Source: Arabidopsis thaliana (taxonomy: Eukaryota > Streptophyta > Magnoliopsida > Brassicales > Brassicaceae). From it: a DNA stretch of 64,000 bases. Shown here one piece after another: positions 11,123-23,037 of the stretch. The translations under genes and the position numbers were made by a program. The notes below the pieces were generated by a model. The model was not told the origin of the DNA, did not search any database, and worked only from the letters and a program-made list of their open reading frames with translations. Location of the stretch: the NCBI RefSeq assembly GCF_000001735.4, contig NC_003074.8:14577261-14641260 (forward strand), written 5' to 3'. How positions within the stretch are numbered: the stretch's first letter is position 1; every line of letters begins with the position of its first letter.

Positions 11123-12954
11123 TGGTTTGAGGATGAAGTCAGAATGTTGGGGAATAGTTCTTGAATGTTGTTTTTGGATTTCTACTAATGTAAGTCGGGT
11201 GAGAATTTTAAGCTTCTTTGATGGTATCTTTGTGTCATTTAGGTTTCAGTTTGCTATCATGTTTATGTTATGAACTGTTTGAATTCATGGGAGTTTATCC
11301 ATATGATCTTGGATTTGTAATGCAACATTTAGAATTATTTTTAAAATTATGTTCAGAAATTTGGCTAAGAAATTTGCATGAGGTTTGAAAATTCAACATT
11401 ATTGTATGTTTGCCTGAGGTTTGAAATTTAGCATATTCCCCTAAATTGAATGTTCTAACATTATTGTATGTAAAAGGTTTGAACCGATCAGATGCCATTA
11501 GGTAATTAGCTAAAAGGTTTGAACCGATTAGATGCCCTTAAGACACAATACTTATTAATTTAAACTAGTGAAAAGTGGATGCGTATATGTTGATTATCGT
11601 TTGTCCATTAAATATTTAGTTGTCTTAATTGGATACGTCTATGTGGATAACGATAATTACCGGCAAATAATAATATGTTAAGAAACAATACATATTAATT
11701 TAAACAAGAGATATGTGGATACGTCTATTTAAATATCGATAATTGTTTATGAATAAACGTGGACTTTATTATTGACCCCTATATATTTACTTAGTTAGAA
11801 TTTTATGCAATAAACATCCTTATATCCAGAATAGTTTAATTATTAGTATTAGTCAATAAACTATTTAGATTTCTAAATATTTTTAATTTCATTAGAATGC
11901 ATAATCAACAATATAAATAATATTATATAGTGAAAATATGCGATATGGATATTGAAACCACCGCCTGACCACATGGAGTTAAACCGAATTGTTGGAAATA
12001 TTAAAAATAACGTTATGATGAATTTTGCAGGAAAAGATAATTTAGTCTATGCCTATAGCGTTAGAGTCGTGTGTAAGTTGGTATTGAGAACCGTTCCATA
12101 CAGCGGCTTACACCAACTATTGACAAATCAATCAATCTACTGGCTAATTTAATTTTATTTCCCTCAAAACACATTAACCAATGTATACTCAATTATTAAT
12201 TGACTTGATGCTGTTTACTCTTTATAATTAAATAAATTCGTATAATTTTTAGTTTTATATCAATTAATATCAATGTTAAACATATGACATTCGACGAAAA
12301 CTACCCTATCTATATAATATAGGTAACCATGTGGTTACGATTATGTATTTATAGTGCAGAATAGTCTTAGAAACTTAGGTAAACTTAGTTAACATAGTGT
12401 AACGCTGAGTTTTAGGAGGATCATTCGTTCGTACAACAAAAAACATTACAACAAAGAGTTAAACAAGGGATTTAAACAAGAGACCCTTAAAACAACAACA
12501 AAACATAAATCCGATAAAAAGTCTTCACTAGGAGCAAAAGAAGACTCAGTGAACCTTTAGTATTCATTAGGCGACCACATGCAAAATCAATAGATACAAT
12601 ATAGAGAAGTCATTAATTAGAGTTCATATCACCAAGAATTATAGAAACCCCTAAAACTAGAAACTGGACCTTCCAATTAGCAGTAATCTAGAAAATCAAT
12701 TTTCCACTATAATTCTTGACACCCATGATTTCATTAAAATTTTCACTATAATTCTTTCCCTATCTTCAAGCAGACTTCTGTTTGAAACCTAACAGAAGAG
12801 ACATCTCGCAAGCTCAGCAACTTAACACATAAATAAAGCATTTTGGTTTCAAATTACGACAAGAAACTTCACATTCAAGGTTTGCAGTAATCAAAACCAA
12901 TTATCTAACTTAAATTCATGACAGCAGTGCATGCCTTCATTTCGTATACTAATT
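11123..12954. other. Intergenic, AT-rich, no gene recognised
   Basis: Short frames at 11295-11498 and 11952-12152 lack family signatures. The sequence PPPDHMELNRIVGNI near 11960 faintly recalls the exon-2 start of the F-box-like family but does not continue as one. ATATTTAGTTGTCTTAATTGG-like stretches around 11520-11760 are locally repetitive. Confidence 0.4.
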
Positions 12955-13960
12955 AACATAAGTGATTCATACGTGTAAATTTAAGATGAGTTCTTACCAT
13001 TTTGATTTCTTCAATTGATGGTTCAGGGTATTAAGTTGAAACTGCACCATACCTCACGATTTTAACCTTGTTTTTGCGCCCACCAACCAGTTCAGACTCC
13101 CTAACCACCCTCCACCAAGCCAGTGCCACAACAATTTTTGGATGACCAAAGCCCCGGTAACAAGTATCAAATTCTAATGCCTTTCTCCCAGTGGCCTCAC
13201 AGTCTAGAATCTCTTTGCTGGTGTAGGGAAAAATTTAACAATGTTAAACACACCAAATTATCCTATTTTATTTTATCTTAGACGAAAAACTTACTATATG
13301 TCCATTAATTTAAAAGGAACGACCATCTCCTCAACGCCGACGTCGGGATCACCAGAATGAGAAAGAATTCCAACTTCAATAACAGCACCCAAGAGATCTG
13401 TACATTCATGGTAAGTTTAGAACAACATAAGGCATATATGTACCCTCAAATATGTTGTCTCTAAGAATTAATTGAAAAACCCTAATGGTAACAAAGACTT
13501 ACCGACTAACTGGTCGTTCTCGAATGTACCCTCCAATATGTTGTCGAAAGAAGTAAAATTGTTGAACTTGATAGGGGTGTTCGGATCACCCGATGTTACA
13601 ACCGTTTTGTCCATCAAATTGATACCATACTCGGCACTCGTAGTCTTGACTGGATCAGAATTAGGTATCACCTTGAAGTTAGTTAACCCGATCCACTTAT
13701 TTTCAAAGATCTTGTCGAAGTAAAAGGCAGAAAAGCGTCGGTGGATTGTAACCTCTATCCCCGTCCCCTATTCAGAATATTAAAAATTATTAATATCAGG
13801 TACATGCAAAAAACAAAACAAAAGGTAGCTTACTGTTTGATCAGCTACGATAACTCTAAGTTCGAACAAATCGCCTCTTTGGTATATTCAAGACAATCAC
13901 TCGTACAGTCCAGCCGGTGATTTGAGGGGAGAGCTCGTTGAGTAGATGGTAGTTGACCAT
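12955..13960 (-). pseudogene. RPA70-like OB-fold (DUF223 type) gene, copy B
   Basis: Minus-strand paralogue of copy A. Exon 1 (13960-13834) starts MVNYHLLNELSPQITGWTVR. It has one extra base around 13885: the frame runs NIPKRRFVRT-stop, while the expected LFELRVIVADQT lies in the next frame. Exon 2 (13767-13503, 265 nt) gives GTGIEVTIHRRFSAFYFDK to NDQLVG. Exon 3 near 13405-13300 encodes LLGAVIEVGILSHSG to FKLMDI. Exon 4 (13218 to about 12998) encodes EILDCEATGRKALEFDT and VVALAWWRVV, then an in-frame TAA where Gln is expected before YPEPSIEEIKM. With a frameshift and a nonsense codon it is probably dead. It faces away from the broken F-box-like copy at 15055. Confidence 0.8.
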
Positions 13961-15054
13961 TTTTTTTCGTTTGAGTGAATTTATGGTCACCTAATGGGTT
14001 AAGCAACTTCCTTAAATAACATCCCCCATAACCAACTTCCTTAAATAGCATCCCCCATAATCAATCGTTTGCAATAACAACTGGTTAGTAATAATTATAC
14101 GAATTAACCCGATATCGTTTAGGTATCATGACATAATGGACATGTAAATTATTTTTTTTAACTTGCTTAAATAAGTTTTATACTTGTATCCATAATAACA
14201 AATCCACAAACTTGGGGTTATTGCCATTCAATAAATCACTATATATGTGAATCCATAAGATGTCAAACATCTGAAGATCCACGTGGATTACAACAATTTT
14301 ATTTGACTTGCTTAAAATAGTAGAATATTTCTTCGAAAATATTTGAACCGAGAAGATGGAGAACTCTCATTCGGAAGCGAGGGAAAATTGTCGCCAAAAC
14401 ACCAAAAAATATCAACTTGTTTTAACTTGCTTAAATAAGTTTTTATACTTGTATTCATAGTAACAAATATACAAACAAGAGTTTATGACAAACAATAATT
14501 CACTATTTATGTGAATCCATGACATGTCAAACATTTAAATATCCATGTGGATTACAACAATTTATTGGAAATGCTTAAAATAGTAAAATCTTCCATCGAA
14601 AATATTTGAACCGAGAAGATGGGAAACTCTAATTCGGATGCGAGGGAAAATTGCCGCCAAAACACAAGAAATATCAACTTGTTGTCGGAAGCAAATATCC
14701 ACGCGGATTGTATTTTTTTAATGAATAACTAGACTGATGTAAGATTTTTTAAATATATATTATACAAAAAAAATAAAAACCAACGAGAGATTTAGCAATA
14801 TTATACATTGACCCAACTAGTTTTAAACCACATAATCGATGTTTAAGTTATTGGTTTAATAAATTCTATAAATAGAACAAAACCTTAAAACCACCTTATA
14901 AAAAGATCAATCGTTTAATTGAAGATAAGGTGTGCGATTTACAGGAAAGCAAGAGTTCAAATTCCTTTGAGGTAGTTGAATATTTGTTTATAATAATGTT
15001 AATTTATATATTGATTGTGAATAAATTTCTTCATTTAATATGTAGGAGATTCCA
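13961..15054. repeat. Intergenic region with a 262-bp tandem duplication (14161-14685)
   Basis: The sequence from ACTTGCTTAAATAAG at 14161 recurs at 14425, and ATATCAACTTG ends the copies at 14419 and 14681. Both copies contain CGAAAATATTTGAACCGAGA and the box GGGAAAATTG(C/T)CGCCAAAAC. The duplication sits directly upstream of the F-box-like pseudogene at 15055, so it probably doubled part of its promoter. Confidence 0.75.
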
Positions 15055-15322
15055 ATGATGGATATACACATTCCTCAGCCGTTAATGGAGATCATCGTTA
15101 GTAAGGTTGCTGAAGATGGTGTTGATGCTTTGAAAGAACTGGTTGCTAGCCGGGAGAGAGGGAAAAGATGCTGTTATGTCGAAGAAAACCCTAGCCTCTG
15201 TTCGCATTAACATGGACAATCATTTTATGTGGTGGTCAATGCCTCATTTTAAGTACTACAGTTTCTTTCAAAAGTGTTTTGCCGGAAATAATCCGTATGC
15301 GAAGTTTTATTTAATCATTTAG
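15055..15322 (+). pseudogene. F-box-like (At2g35280-type) family gene, copy 3, truncated and frameshifted
   Basis: Starts MMDIHIPQPLMEIIVSKVAE, very close to exon 2 of the gene at 10640. A one-base shift near 15160, at the GREG/SRERG segment, moves SKKTLASVRIN, NHFMWWSMPHFKYYSFFQKC and NNPYAKF into the next frame. The coding similarity ends at TAG 15320-15322, after AKFYLII. The expected first exon at about 14920 has TTG in place of ATG (TTGAAGATAAGG against ATGGAAGACTCA in the paralogue). It is probably a decayed duplicate of the zinc-knuckle gene, without the knuckle. Confidence 0.72.
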
Positions 15323-16079
15323 TCTCATTTTCGTTAAAGAAAATTATTTTGTTTGTTATTCATATAAGTAAATCTATAATCTCCAATCCATGAATTCTTA
15401 TCCATATAATGGTTATTTTACAATAGATTGCAATGTACCCTTTTTATTTAATAATTTTGTATCATTTAAGATAATAAAAATTGTTTGGTTTGTTATCCAT
15501 ATAAATATAAAATTAAAATGTGGAAAAAATTGTTTAGTTAGAGATGATATCTTGGACGGAGTGATTCAAGCCTGCCCACATGAATAAAAGCTTAATAGTG
15601 GAGTTTTCCACAAATTAGCATCAGAAAAACAGACTTATTGACAATGGGTCCCTTGATGTGTAGCTTCAAATCCAGCAATATCCAACAAATAAATAAATGT
15701 AAAGGGTGTCAGTAAGAAGTGATAACCTGATGTATTAGGTCTAAAAAGTAGGAATAGATTATAGGTATATGAAATAAATATTTAAATAATTATGTACTAG
15801 TTAACAAATACAGAGAAATCTATATACTATTTTTTTATTTTTGTTTTAAGAAGAAGACATAAAAAGTGAAATTTGGCTTGAATTATCTACTGCAAGTGGA
15901 TTACATGTCATGTTCACTAAAATATGTAACTCCGAAAATTACCTAATCCTACCCGTTAGGACGAATAGATTAAAACGATGATACATAATTGAATCCAAAT
16001 GGTTAAGAAATGATGGATTGTCGAATTATGTCTTGATAAATATATTAACAGAAATTACAATAATTTTGAAAATAAAACG
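15323..16079. other. Intergenic, AT-rich
   Basis: No gene or element is recognised. The short frame at 15390-15587 has no known motif. Confidence 0.4.
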
Positions 16080-16535
16080 ATTCAAAAAATAAAGAGCAAA
16101 AATATAACGAGAATATTTTTCATAGATCTAAGCTGCGATATCAGGTCTTCAATGTCTTTCCAAAGAACGAAATCTAGGTCCCGCGTCTCCTGTGACAAAG
16201 AGGTAATCATGGAATCACAAATATTTAGTCTTTTTTGCAATTTAAGTGTAGAACCCTCGATGTTATCCACTTTTTCTCTCAACTCTCGGATCTTTTCAAG
16301 GATACATGTATTCGTCCATTTGAACAAATGGTTCCTATTTTCTTGTATTATCGATCGTTATTTCGGATATCAAGTAGTAGAAAACGAATGATAAATTAGT
16401 TGATTTACTTACAGGAGATCCTAGGGGACATGCATAAAACAAACGACCAGGGTTCCTTGGAGTAGCTGAGGATTTCATCACTACTTCCTCGCCACAAGGG
16501 CATAAAATCGGGATACCTCCAATTCGATCTACCAT
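16080..16535 (-). CDS. GRF-type zinc finger plus coiled-coil small protein
   Basis: Exon 1 (16535-16413, 41 codons) encodes MVDRIGGIPILCPCGEEVVM followed by KSSATPRNPGRLFYACPLGS, the zf-GRF pattern (CPCG, NPGR-F, C). A GTAAGT donor follows at 16412. The next exon, from about 16334, continues HLFKWTNTCILEKIRELREK, completing the finger (FKW), and then a heptad-like coiled coil to about 16090. GRF fingers bind nucleic acids; plant families of this size are mostly uncharacterised. With the obvious acceptor (ATAG|GAACC) the two exons join one base out of phase, so either a different splice site is used or the gene is frameshifted. It lies just downstream of, and in the same orientation as, the F-box-like and Ulp1 genes. 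Confidence 0.6.
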
Positions 16536-16655
16536 GTTCTAGTGGAATGGTGAATGTTGTACGAGGAAAACTAAGCTTGTTTCTATAGGAAACCCTAGAA
16601 ATTTGGGTTTTATCACCATCTGTTAATTACCTCGTTCTGATAAAACTGAAAATGA

Positions 16656-17494
16656 TTAAAATATAATATAAAATGAATAAAAATAAAGTAAAATAATTGT
16701 TTCTAGGAATACAAAGTCACTAGTACCAAATCCATGAATATTGAAGTAGTCCATGAATACAAATCCACAAATGACTGACATAATACAAACCGTAGAAAAT
16801 GACTGTCTGTCGTTATTGAATAAGAGCTTGACACAAAGCAAATTTCCAACAAACTGAAAATTAAGGTAACACAAAGCACGGATCTTAAAAATATAAGTGG
16901 GGTCAAAGCACTCGGGGCAAAAATCCAAACTCCCAAAATGTACTAAATGACAATCTGGGATAGAGTTCAAACTCCTGTACCCCCGGTATAGTTGTTGTCT
17001 TGTTGGAGCCATGTCTTGTATCTGAGTCATGACCTGCTCGGCGCAATAAACAGCTTCTTGGAAATTATTAAACATCTCCAAATACTTTTTTTTAGTATTA
17101 TTCTACCATCCTCTGGATTAGCGCAAACAACATAAAAAATACCAAAAGCAAAATAAGAATGTAAGTTATGAACTGCAGCTTCGCCAAGCATATTCAGAGC
17201 TTGAACAGAGGGACTAACTAGAGCAGCTAGTCGTAACCCTTCGATGTATTTGGCCGTGTTGTTGCCAGACTGTAAACACCTAAGCAAAAATGGGCGGTAG
17301 GGCGACCCTTCGATGCATAAAGAGGAGACCGTAATAAACTCATCAAGACCAACCTCCTTTAAAACTTCATCAGAAAATACAATAGCTAACCATTCAGGTC
17401 CAGCAGCGATGAATGGACCTAGATTACGAAAACTCGATATCCCAATTCGACGAACTATGTCTGAAACCAAAGGAAAAAGAATGTAAGAAGACAT
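16656..17494 (-). CDS. F-box-like / Sel1-like protein, second subfamily
   Basis: The likely start is ATG 17494 (MSSYILFPLVSDIVRRIGIS); the open frame extends a little further upstream but without a better ATG. Then come LGPFIAAGPEWLAIVFSDEV, IEGSPYRPFLLRCLQSGN, helical IEGLRLAALVSPSVQALNML and FGIFYVVCANPEDG. A splice at about 17110 to 17085 joins this to LEMFNNFQEAVYCAEQVMTQ and LDFCPECFDPTYIFKIR. The pattern (degenerate F-box helix, a short variable stretch, then Sel1-like helices) is that of At2g35280-like F-box proteins, but the sequence is only distantly related to the other copies in this window. Its role is unknown. Neighbours are the GRF finger gene (downstream) and a Ulp1 pseudogene (upstream), all minus strand, so they may have moved together. 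Confidence 0.55.
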
Positions 17495-17586
17495 GTCGGA
17501 GGAACTATGTCTGAAGCTGTCAAACAACCGAAATGTCTAGAACAAATATTATATCTTAATGAAGAGTTACTTATATGGAAAGCTGA

Positions 17587-20210
17587 TTAGCTGGTGGGCG
17601 ATTGGTAAAGTGGTGCGACAAGTTTTTGAAACAGATCTATAGCGTACTGACCCCTGAATTCATTGACAATTTCATCTGTGATAAGAGCCATTTTCTCTGC
17701 ATTTCCACCAGTTGCATAAATTTTTATGAGCGTCATTGAGATCGGTCCACAGTCCCCAGACCGCTCGTTGACATAGATCCCTTTCATTCATGACCAACTG
17801 AAAGGAGCCAATTTATGAACTTGAGACAGACGAGGCTGACATAATTTATTAATTAAATACGGGATTTGGACCACAATAGGTGCCATGAACTCATCGACTT
17901 GTCGATCATCGTTTAGCTGGTAGTTTGTATCAAGTATGTCGACACACCAGTTCCCTAAGTTGATTGCCAGCCTTACCCAATGCTGGTTTTTCAAAATCAT
18001 TTGCATCAGGATGAGATCAATTTCTTCAAATCAATCTGATAGAGAACCAGGAATCATCCGCTTGAACTGGTTAAACCATTGAACGCGCAACTTATTTTTG
18101 CGGCTTGAAAGGAACGGTATTTCCCTTGTAGGTAATTGCCCAACCACGGTTTAAGAATAACAGCGCGTTCTTTAGAGAGTGTCAATCTGTGCCTTTCATT
18201 AAGGAAATTTCCTAGTACCTCCATGTGTTGCAAGTTGTTTAGAATGAATCATGTAATTAGCATATTGATCCACATGAACTAAAATGAATTAATAGAGGGT
18301 TTGTTTTACCATGGTATCAACCCAATTGGTCGGTTGTGCAAGCTGGAGTAGGAATCTATGGGTTATCACAATATCACATTTTCAGCCAAGGTCAAGTCTT
18401 GAATCTTAATCTCCTTGATAAGATAGAAGAGGTATAACATTAGCATATGAGTAACTTCTATTCTAAGAAACTTAAAGTAATAATAAAAATCCTTTAGGGA
18501 GGAAAACCTCGGTAACATCATTAGAAGATGGTTTCGTTGCGATATCGAAAACAGCAAAAGGTCGAGGAGAAGGCAGATGCTATAGTAATATAAAAATGTA
18601 GTTAGGTATATAATAGTTAAATATTTTTGACTAGAAATAGATATTCAAAAATCTACCTCGTCTCTAGATTTTGACTCAGTGTCATAGATGGGTTGATCAG
18701 AGCGAGGGAGCTCGGTGCTATTAGCAGATATAAACTTGGGTAATATAATTGATGGAGTTTCATCCTGAAAAAGAACCATATGAGAATATATGACCAATGT
18801 TTTGGACACAAAATGTGAAAGAACTTAATAAACAATTACTCGATAGTTTTGTGGGGAATCAACTGAATCCTTGCAGGTCTCCATGGATATCTCATCTTGT
18901 GTAGTATAGAGAAGTTAAAGTAAATTATTGACTAATATCTACGAATGTATGAGCGGTAGATCACCATAACCACCAAGCCACTCCTTTTTGGTGAAATTAT
19001 GGCATTTGCTTATCTGTTCAATCAAATAAAGAACCTTCTTGTCTCTCACTTCATCATCCCACTCTCCCCAACGATCCTCATTGGTGTTTACAAACAGCAT
19101 CGGGGTAACAGTCAACTGAAGAAACAGACTCAGAAAATGAGACCAAATCAAAAAAGAAATGAGAGCACATGAAAGAAAAAGATACCACAACAATGTTTAC
19201 AATTACTTACATTAGGAACACGTTCAAGGAGATGAACATCGTTGATAGTAAGATTGTTCTTCGGAATCCCAATTGAATGCCATTCCAAAAAGGTTCTCTC
19301 ATCTGCAGAACCAGGAATCTTGTCCAGTAGAGCAGAAATGTTCCTATAAGCAAGAAGTTGCAAGGCTAAAGGAAAGCCATAAATAGCTATATTATGTTGT
19401 TGCATCTGATTTGTGTATTGTTGGATGGGATCTTCTAGCTTGAATCCAGGACGTGACCTTTTTCTCTTTGAATCAGCCATTGACGGTTTGTTTCTAACAG
19501 GCCTCATGATTTGAATAATCTTCAAAAGTGATTCTCTCCCCCATGGGAAAGCAAGGAATGAGTCAATGTCCTCTAACATCTTGACATACTTGAAAGTTGG
19601 ACGATGAGTCTGGTTATTAGCAATAAGGACTCCATCAACAATCAAAAGAAGAGCTAGGGGAGTTTTAAAGGGTCATCAATCCCTTTTAAAGTTTGGAACT
19701 TAGAAGAAACATCGACCAGTATTGCATTCTTATCTTTCCCTATCAAAACATCCCAGTATCATTCGTCCTATTGACACGTTTATGGAAGAAGTCAGGTTCA
19801 TACTCCTCCAGAAATTCACCACACGACAAACCAGTTATAGAACCAAACTCAACTAAAGAGAATCTAAGTGGTTGTCCACCAAAAATAGTCCACATTTCGT
19901 ATTTATGTTTTGTAACCAACTGTCTACATAACAAAGCATGAACTATTTTGCAAGAGATTGGACATTCGCTAACCCTTAAACTAAACAGAGACCCAAAACA
20001 AGAGTCTAAGATGGTTTCCATTTCCTTGGTACCTTTCAAAACGTCACATATGATAGTGAGAATGTCGGGTCTGGAGTAGATATTGCGACGAGCATCAAGG
20101 TAACGGTCGGTTTCAAAAAGCCTTGGAGGGAGACGAGTGTTGAAGTCATTTATATCATCTTCCACTACGCCTGCAATCAAAGGGACAATTTGTGAAGAGA
20201 AAATTACCAA
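17587..20210 (-). pseudogene. DUF1985 / Ulp1-type cysteine protease gene, copy 1, decayed
   Basis: Order on the minus strand: DUF1985 N-part (20210-19743: RPDILTIICDVLKG, ALLCRQLVTKHKYEMWTIFG, SITGLSCGEF), DUF1985 C-part (19645-19200: LIVDGVLIANNQ, FPWGRESLLK, GFPLALQLLAYRNISALLDK), a WGEWDDEVRDKKV segment (19090-19030), then the Ulp1 peptidase: QHMEVLGNFLNE (about 18215), the His segment KNQHWVRLAINL and Asp segment VDILDTN (about 17990-17930), and the Cys segment NERSGDCGPISM (about 17765). Such proteases cut SUMO from targets in other families. Frameshifts near 19745 and 19660, further breaks near 18050, and a TGA before MKGIYVNE show that it is a pseudogene. Genes with this architecture are known from MULEs of the Kaonashi (KI) group in Arabidopsis; I could not find the element ends. 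Confidence 0.78.
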
Positions 20211-20666
20211 TCTGGAATTGAGATTTTAGAACAACAATGGATAAAAGAGAAAATTACCTAACTGGTAAAGACATTTTAGAACAACAATGGATAAAACGAG
20301 AAGATAACTATAATTGGTAGTAGAACAAAGAAAAACATAGACGATTACCTATCATCTTTTTTGAACGGAGTGAAAAGTAATAACGAGGGATTTTAATGTC
20401 GGGAGATTAATTACGGATTGCAAACTAGGAAGAGGAATCTGATTTACTGGGCGAGGAATTACAGATTGTGAACCCAAGATACGGAGGTTAATTTCAACAC
20501 AGTTGCCAGAATAATTTCACACTTAGGTCAAACTGATGAACAATTCGTCGGGTCGTTTTACTTTACGAAGACTGTTAAAAATATTATTTAATTCCTCAAC
20601 CATAGGATAGTAACTATGGTTAACTAAGATTTGAGGGATTTCTGGTAAAAAAACTTAGAAAAGTGC
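20211..20666. other. Upstream region of the DUF1985/Ulp1 pseudogene
   Basis: A short imperfect duplication (TAGAACAACAATGGATAAAA at about 20226 and 20276) lies just upstream. No gene is recognised. Confidence 0.4.
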
Positions 20667-21850
20667 CTACTCCCTTCCAAGTGCTTCATTGAACACCTTC
20701 ACAACTTGAATACTAACAGCACTTGGTCCTAGAGGTATATTGTTAACCTTCTCTTTGGAGTTAGATGAGCACACAACACCTTCAGCAATAACCTCATCGT
20801 CTTCATTAGTCCAATCATATATTTTGCATCTTCGAGTTTCACCTTCCTTGGTTTGCTAAAATGTGAGAAGCTAATGATTAAAGATATATCATGGACCCTT
20901 ATACAAAAGCACTTTAAGAAGCGGCTGGACCCTTATACAAATGTAAGAAGCTAATGATTGGAAAACTTTACCATGGATACATCTTCAGAAGCGGCTGGAC
21001 CCTTATACAAAAGCACTTTGTCTATTGACCAAGGTATTTTGCATCCCACAGCTTCTTCAAGATATAATACATCTGTTGTAGGCCTCCAGAGAGAAGCTTC
21101 TGAGCTTAGTGCAGACTTAACAAGGACAACCATTGCATTAGGACCAATTGGTATACGACTAATTTTGTACATCGGTTCAGCAGAACAGAATTCTCCTTCA
21201 CCTACAACTACATCTCCTGAATGAATCCAATCCAATATTTGTACTCTAACTCCTTCTTTGAGTCCACCAAAACTCTCAAATGTTTCAGTATCATTGTTAC
21301 TTTTCTGAGATAAGGAACAAGAATTATTAAAACCAATCCAATTGACCATTCCAGATGTTTCAGTATCATCATTCCCTTTAACTGAGATAAGGAACAAGGG
21401 CAGATTACCTTTTTTCCAGCTAAGTCTCGGACCATTCTTTAACTCCTGAATCTCACTTTGCATTTCTGCCATCTTTGCGTCTCTAGCTTGCAGAAATGCT
21501 AACTTAGTAGCCGTAATCCCTCTACCAAACCCCCTTACTCGTCCAGGTTTGTCTTTTCCCAAAATCTTGCTCACAGCATCTTCCCTTATGTTTTCAGAAG
21601 CTGATGTAGAGTCCATTTGACTATCAAGTGATTGTATTTGTTCCTGATCATACAAACATTTAAACCAAAAAAAACTAATTGATCATAATCCATTACTTAT
21701 ACACAGGCCATAACAAGTTCCAGAATTCTCACCATAGTCTCAGCAAATTGAGGCTTCACAGGTCTACCATCAGCATGAGTGTGTCCCGCAATCCATACCT
21801 TTCTCCTAGTCACCTTACTTGGGTCTGTACACTTTTTTTTCTATATAAAG
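20667..21850 (-). pseudogene. CACTA (En/Spm) transposon protein, C-terminal part
   Basis: Minus-strand pieces in order: SKVTRRKVWIAGHTHADGRP (21830-21740), then from 21655 a coiled segment with GRVRGFGRGITATKLAFLQ, RDAKMAEMQSEIQELKNG, and LKEGVRVQILDWIHSGDVVV, FCSAEPMYKISRIPIGPNAM, EASLWRPTTDVLYLEEAVGC. A second copy of the last domain follows at about 20860-20667 (RCKIYDWTNEDDEVIAEG, NNIPLGPSAVS). This matches the Ptta/En/Spm plant transposase protein (Transposase_24), which carries this small domain twice. No tnp2 transposase is present and the terminal CACTA repeats were not found, so it is a fragment. Around 20925-21020 the string AGCGGCTGGACCCTTATACA occurs twice, a local duplication. 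Confidence 0.75.
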
Positions 21851-23037
21851 TACATATATATCTTAGTACCAATTTGTTCTAACAAGAATACAATATATAT
21901 ATATATATATAAATTCAATTTGTCATTGTATAATTTTCAAAATCAACAGCCTACCAAGCTGTGCTTGAGGACCCAACCGTAGTCGTGGTGAAACGTTAAA
22001 ATAAAGTTGTGGCAAGTAAAATAGAGTTTGAACAGTAAATCAAGGTTGTGGGAAAGATTAACCAACATTGAATTTTGTACCGCTAACTCAGTCATTACTA
22101 TTCGAAAGACGAGGAGCTATTGGTCTACAAGTACAGGCATGGTGAGTCATAAACTATCTTGTTGGTAATGTAAACCTTTTGAGTCACGAAAAAGATTCTT
22201 CCTTTTTGTATTTTCCGAACAGGGGACAGAGAAGTTGACTAGGAAACGCGGATGAAGATCGTGACTAGGACACATCTTTAGTCACTCTCTTCAACCTCCT
22301 AACTCATACACTGCGAACTATTGGATCCTATGCTCCTGCAATGCTTGAGACAGTTGGGCACAAGGCAAGTAATTGTCAAATTGAAGGTATTTGTGACCCG
22401 ACTTGCCTTATACAAGTAAGTAGATTTTTGGCTTCTTACTTGCCTTGTCAAAACGAGTACTTGTTTTGACAAGTACTTGTCTAAAATATGATTACTTACA
22501 AGTTATTTGACCCGCCTTGTTACTTGACAAAATTAAATACTTCTACTTGAACCTAAAATATTTAGAATAAAAAAACCTATTTCATACAAAATATTTAAGA
22601 TTAATGAGTTTTGTTACAAGAAATTTTGGATTTTTAGTTTTTTATGGGCCAAATCAAAATTATAAATCTATTATAATAATTTAAGCATTAGTATTTATTA
22701 AGAGATATTTGCCCTCTGAGGCACTTTTTCAAAACAATTTACGTGATACAACACTTTAAAAAAACAAGGCACTTTGTCCAATCAAAGTTACCATTATACC
22801 CTAAAACTGTTTTTTATCTATAAATCAAACCAAATCCGTATTCCCTAAACAAAATTTGGTTTACGTACACGGCGACTTTACAGTTACCATCAAAGTTTAT
22901 TTTCATAATTCTATAAAAAATCTAAATCTAATAAAAAATCCTAAATTACAGTTTCTCGACTCCGGATCTTTATTCTAAAAACGCCTTCTTCCTCGTTCTC
23001 CACTCTCACCAACAACTTTTGATTTCAGATCTAAACG

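Noticed and set aside
11952-12152. Possible further F-box-like copy (PPPDHMELNRIV)
   Set aside because: Only a dozen residues recall the family start; no conserved VRLDKS or WWSMPHS follows.
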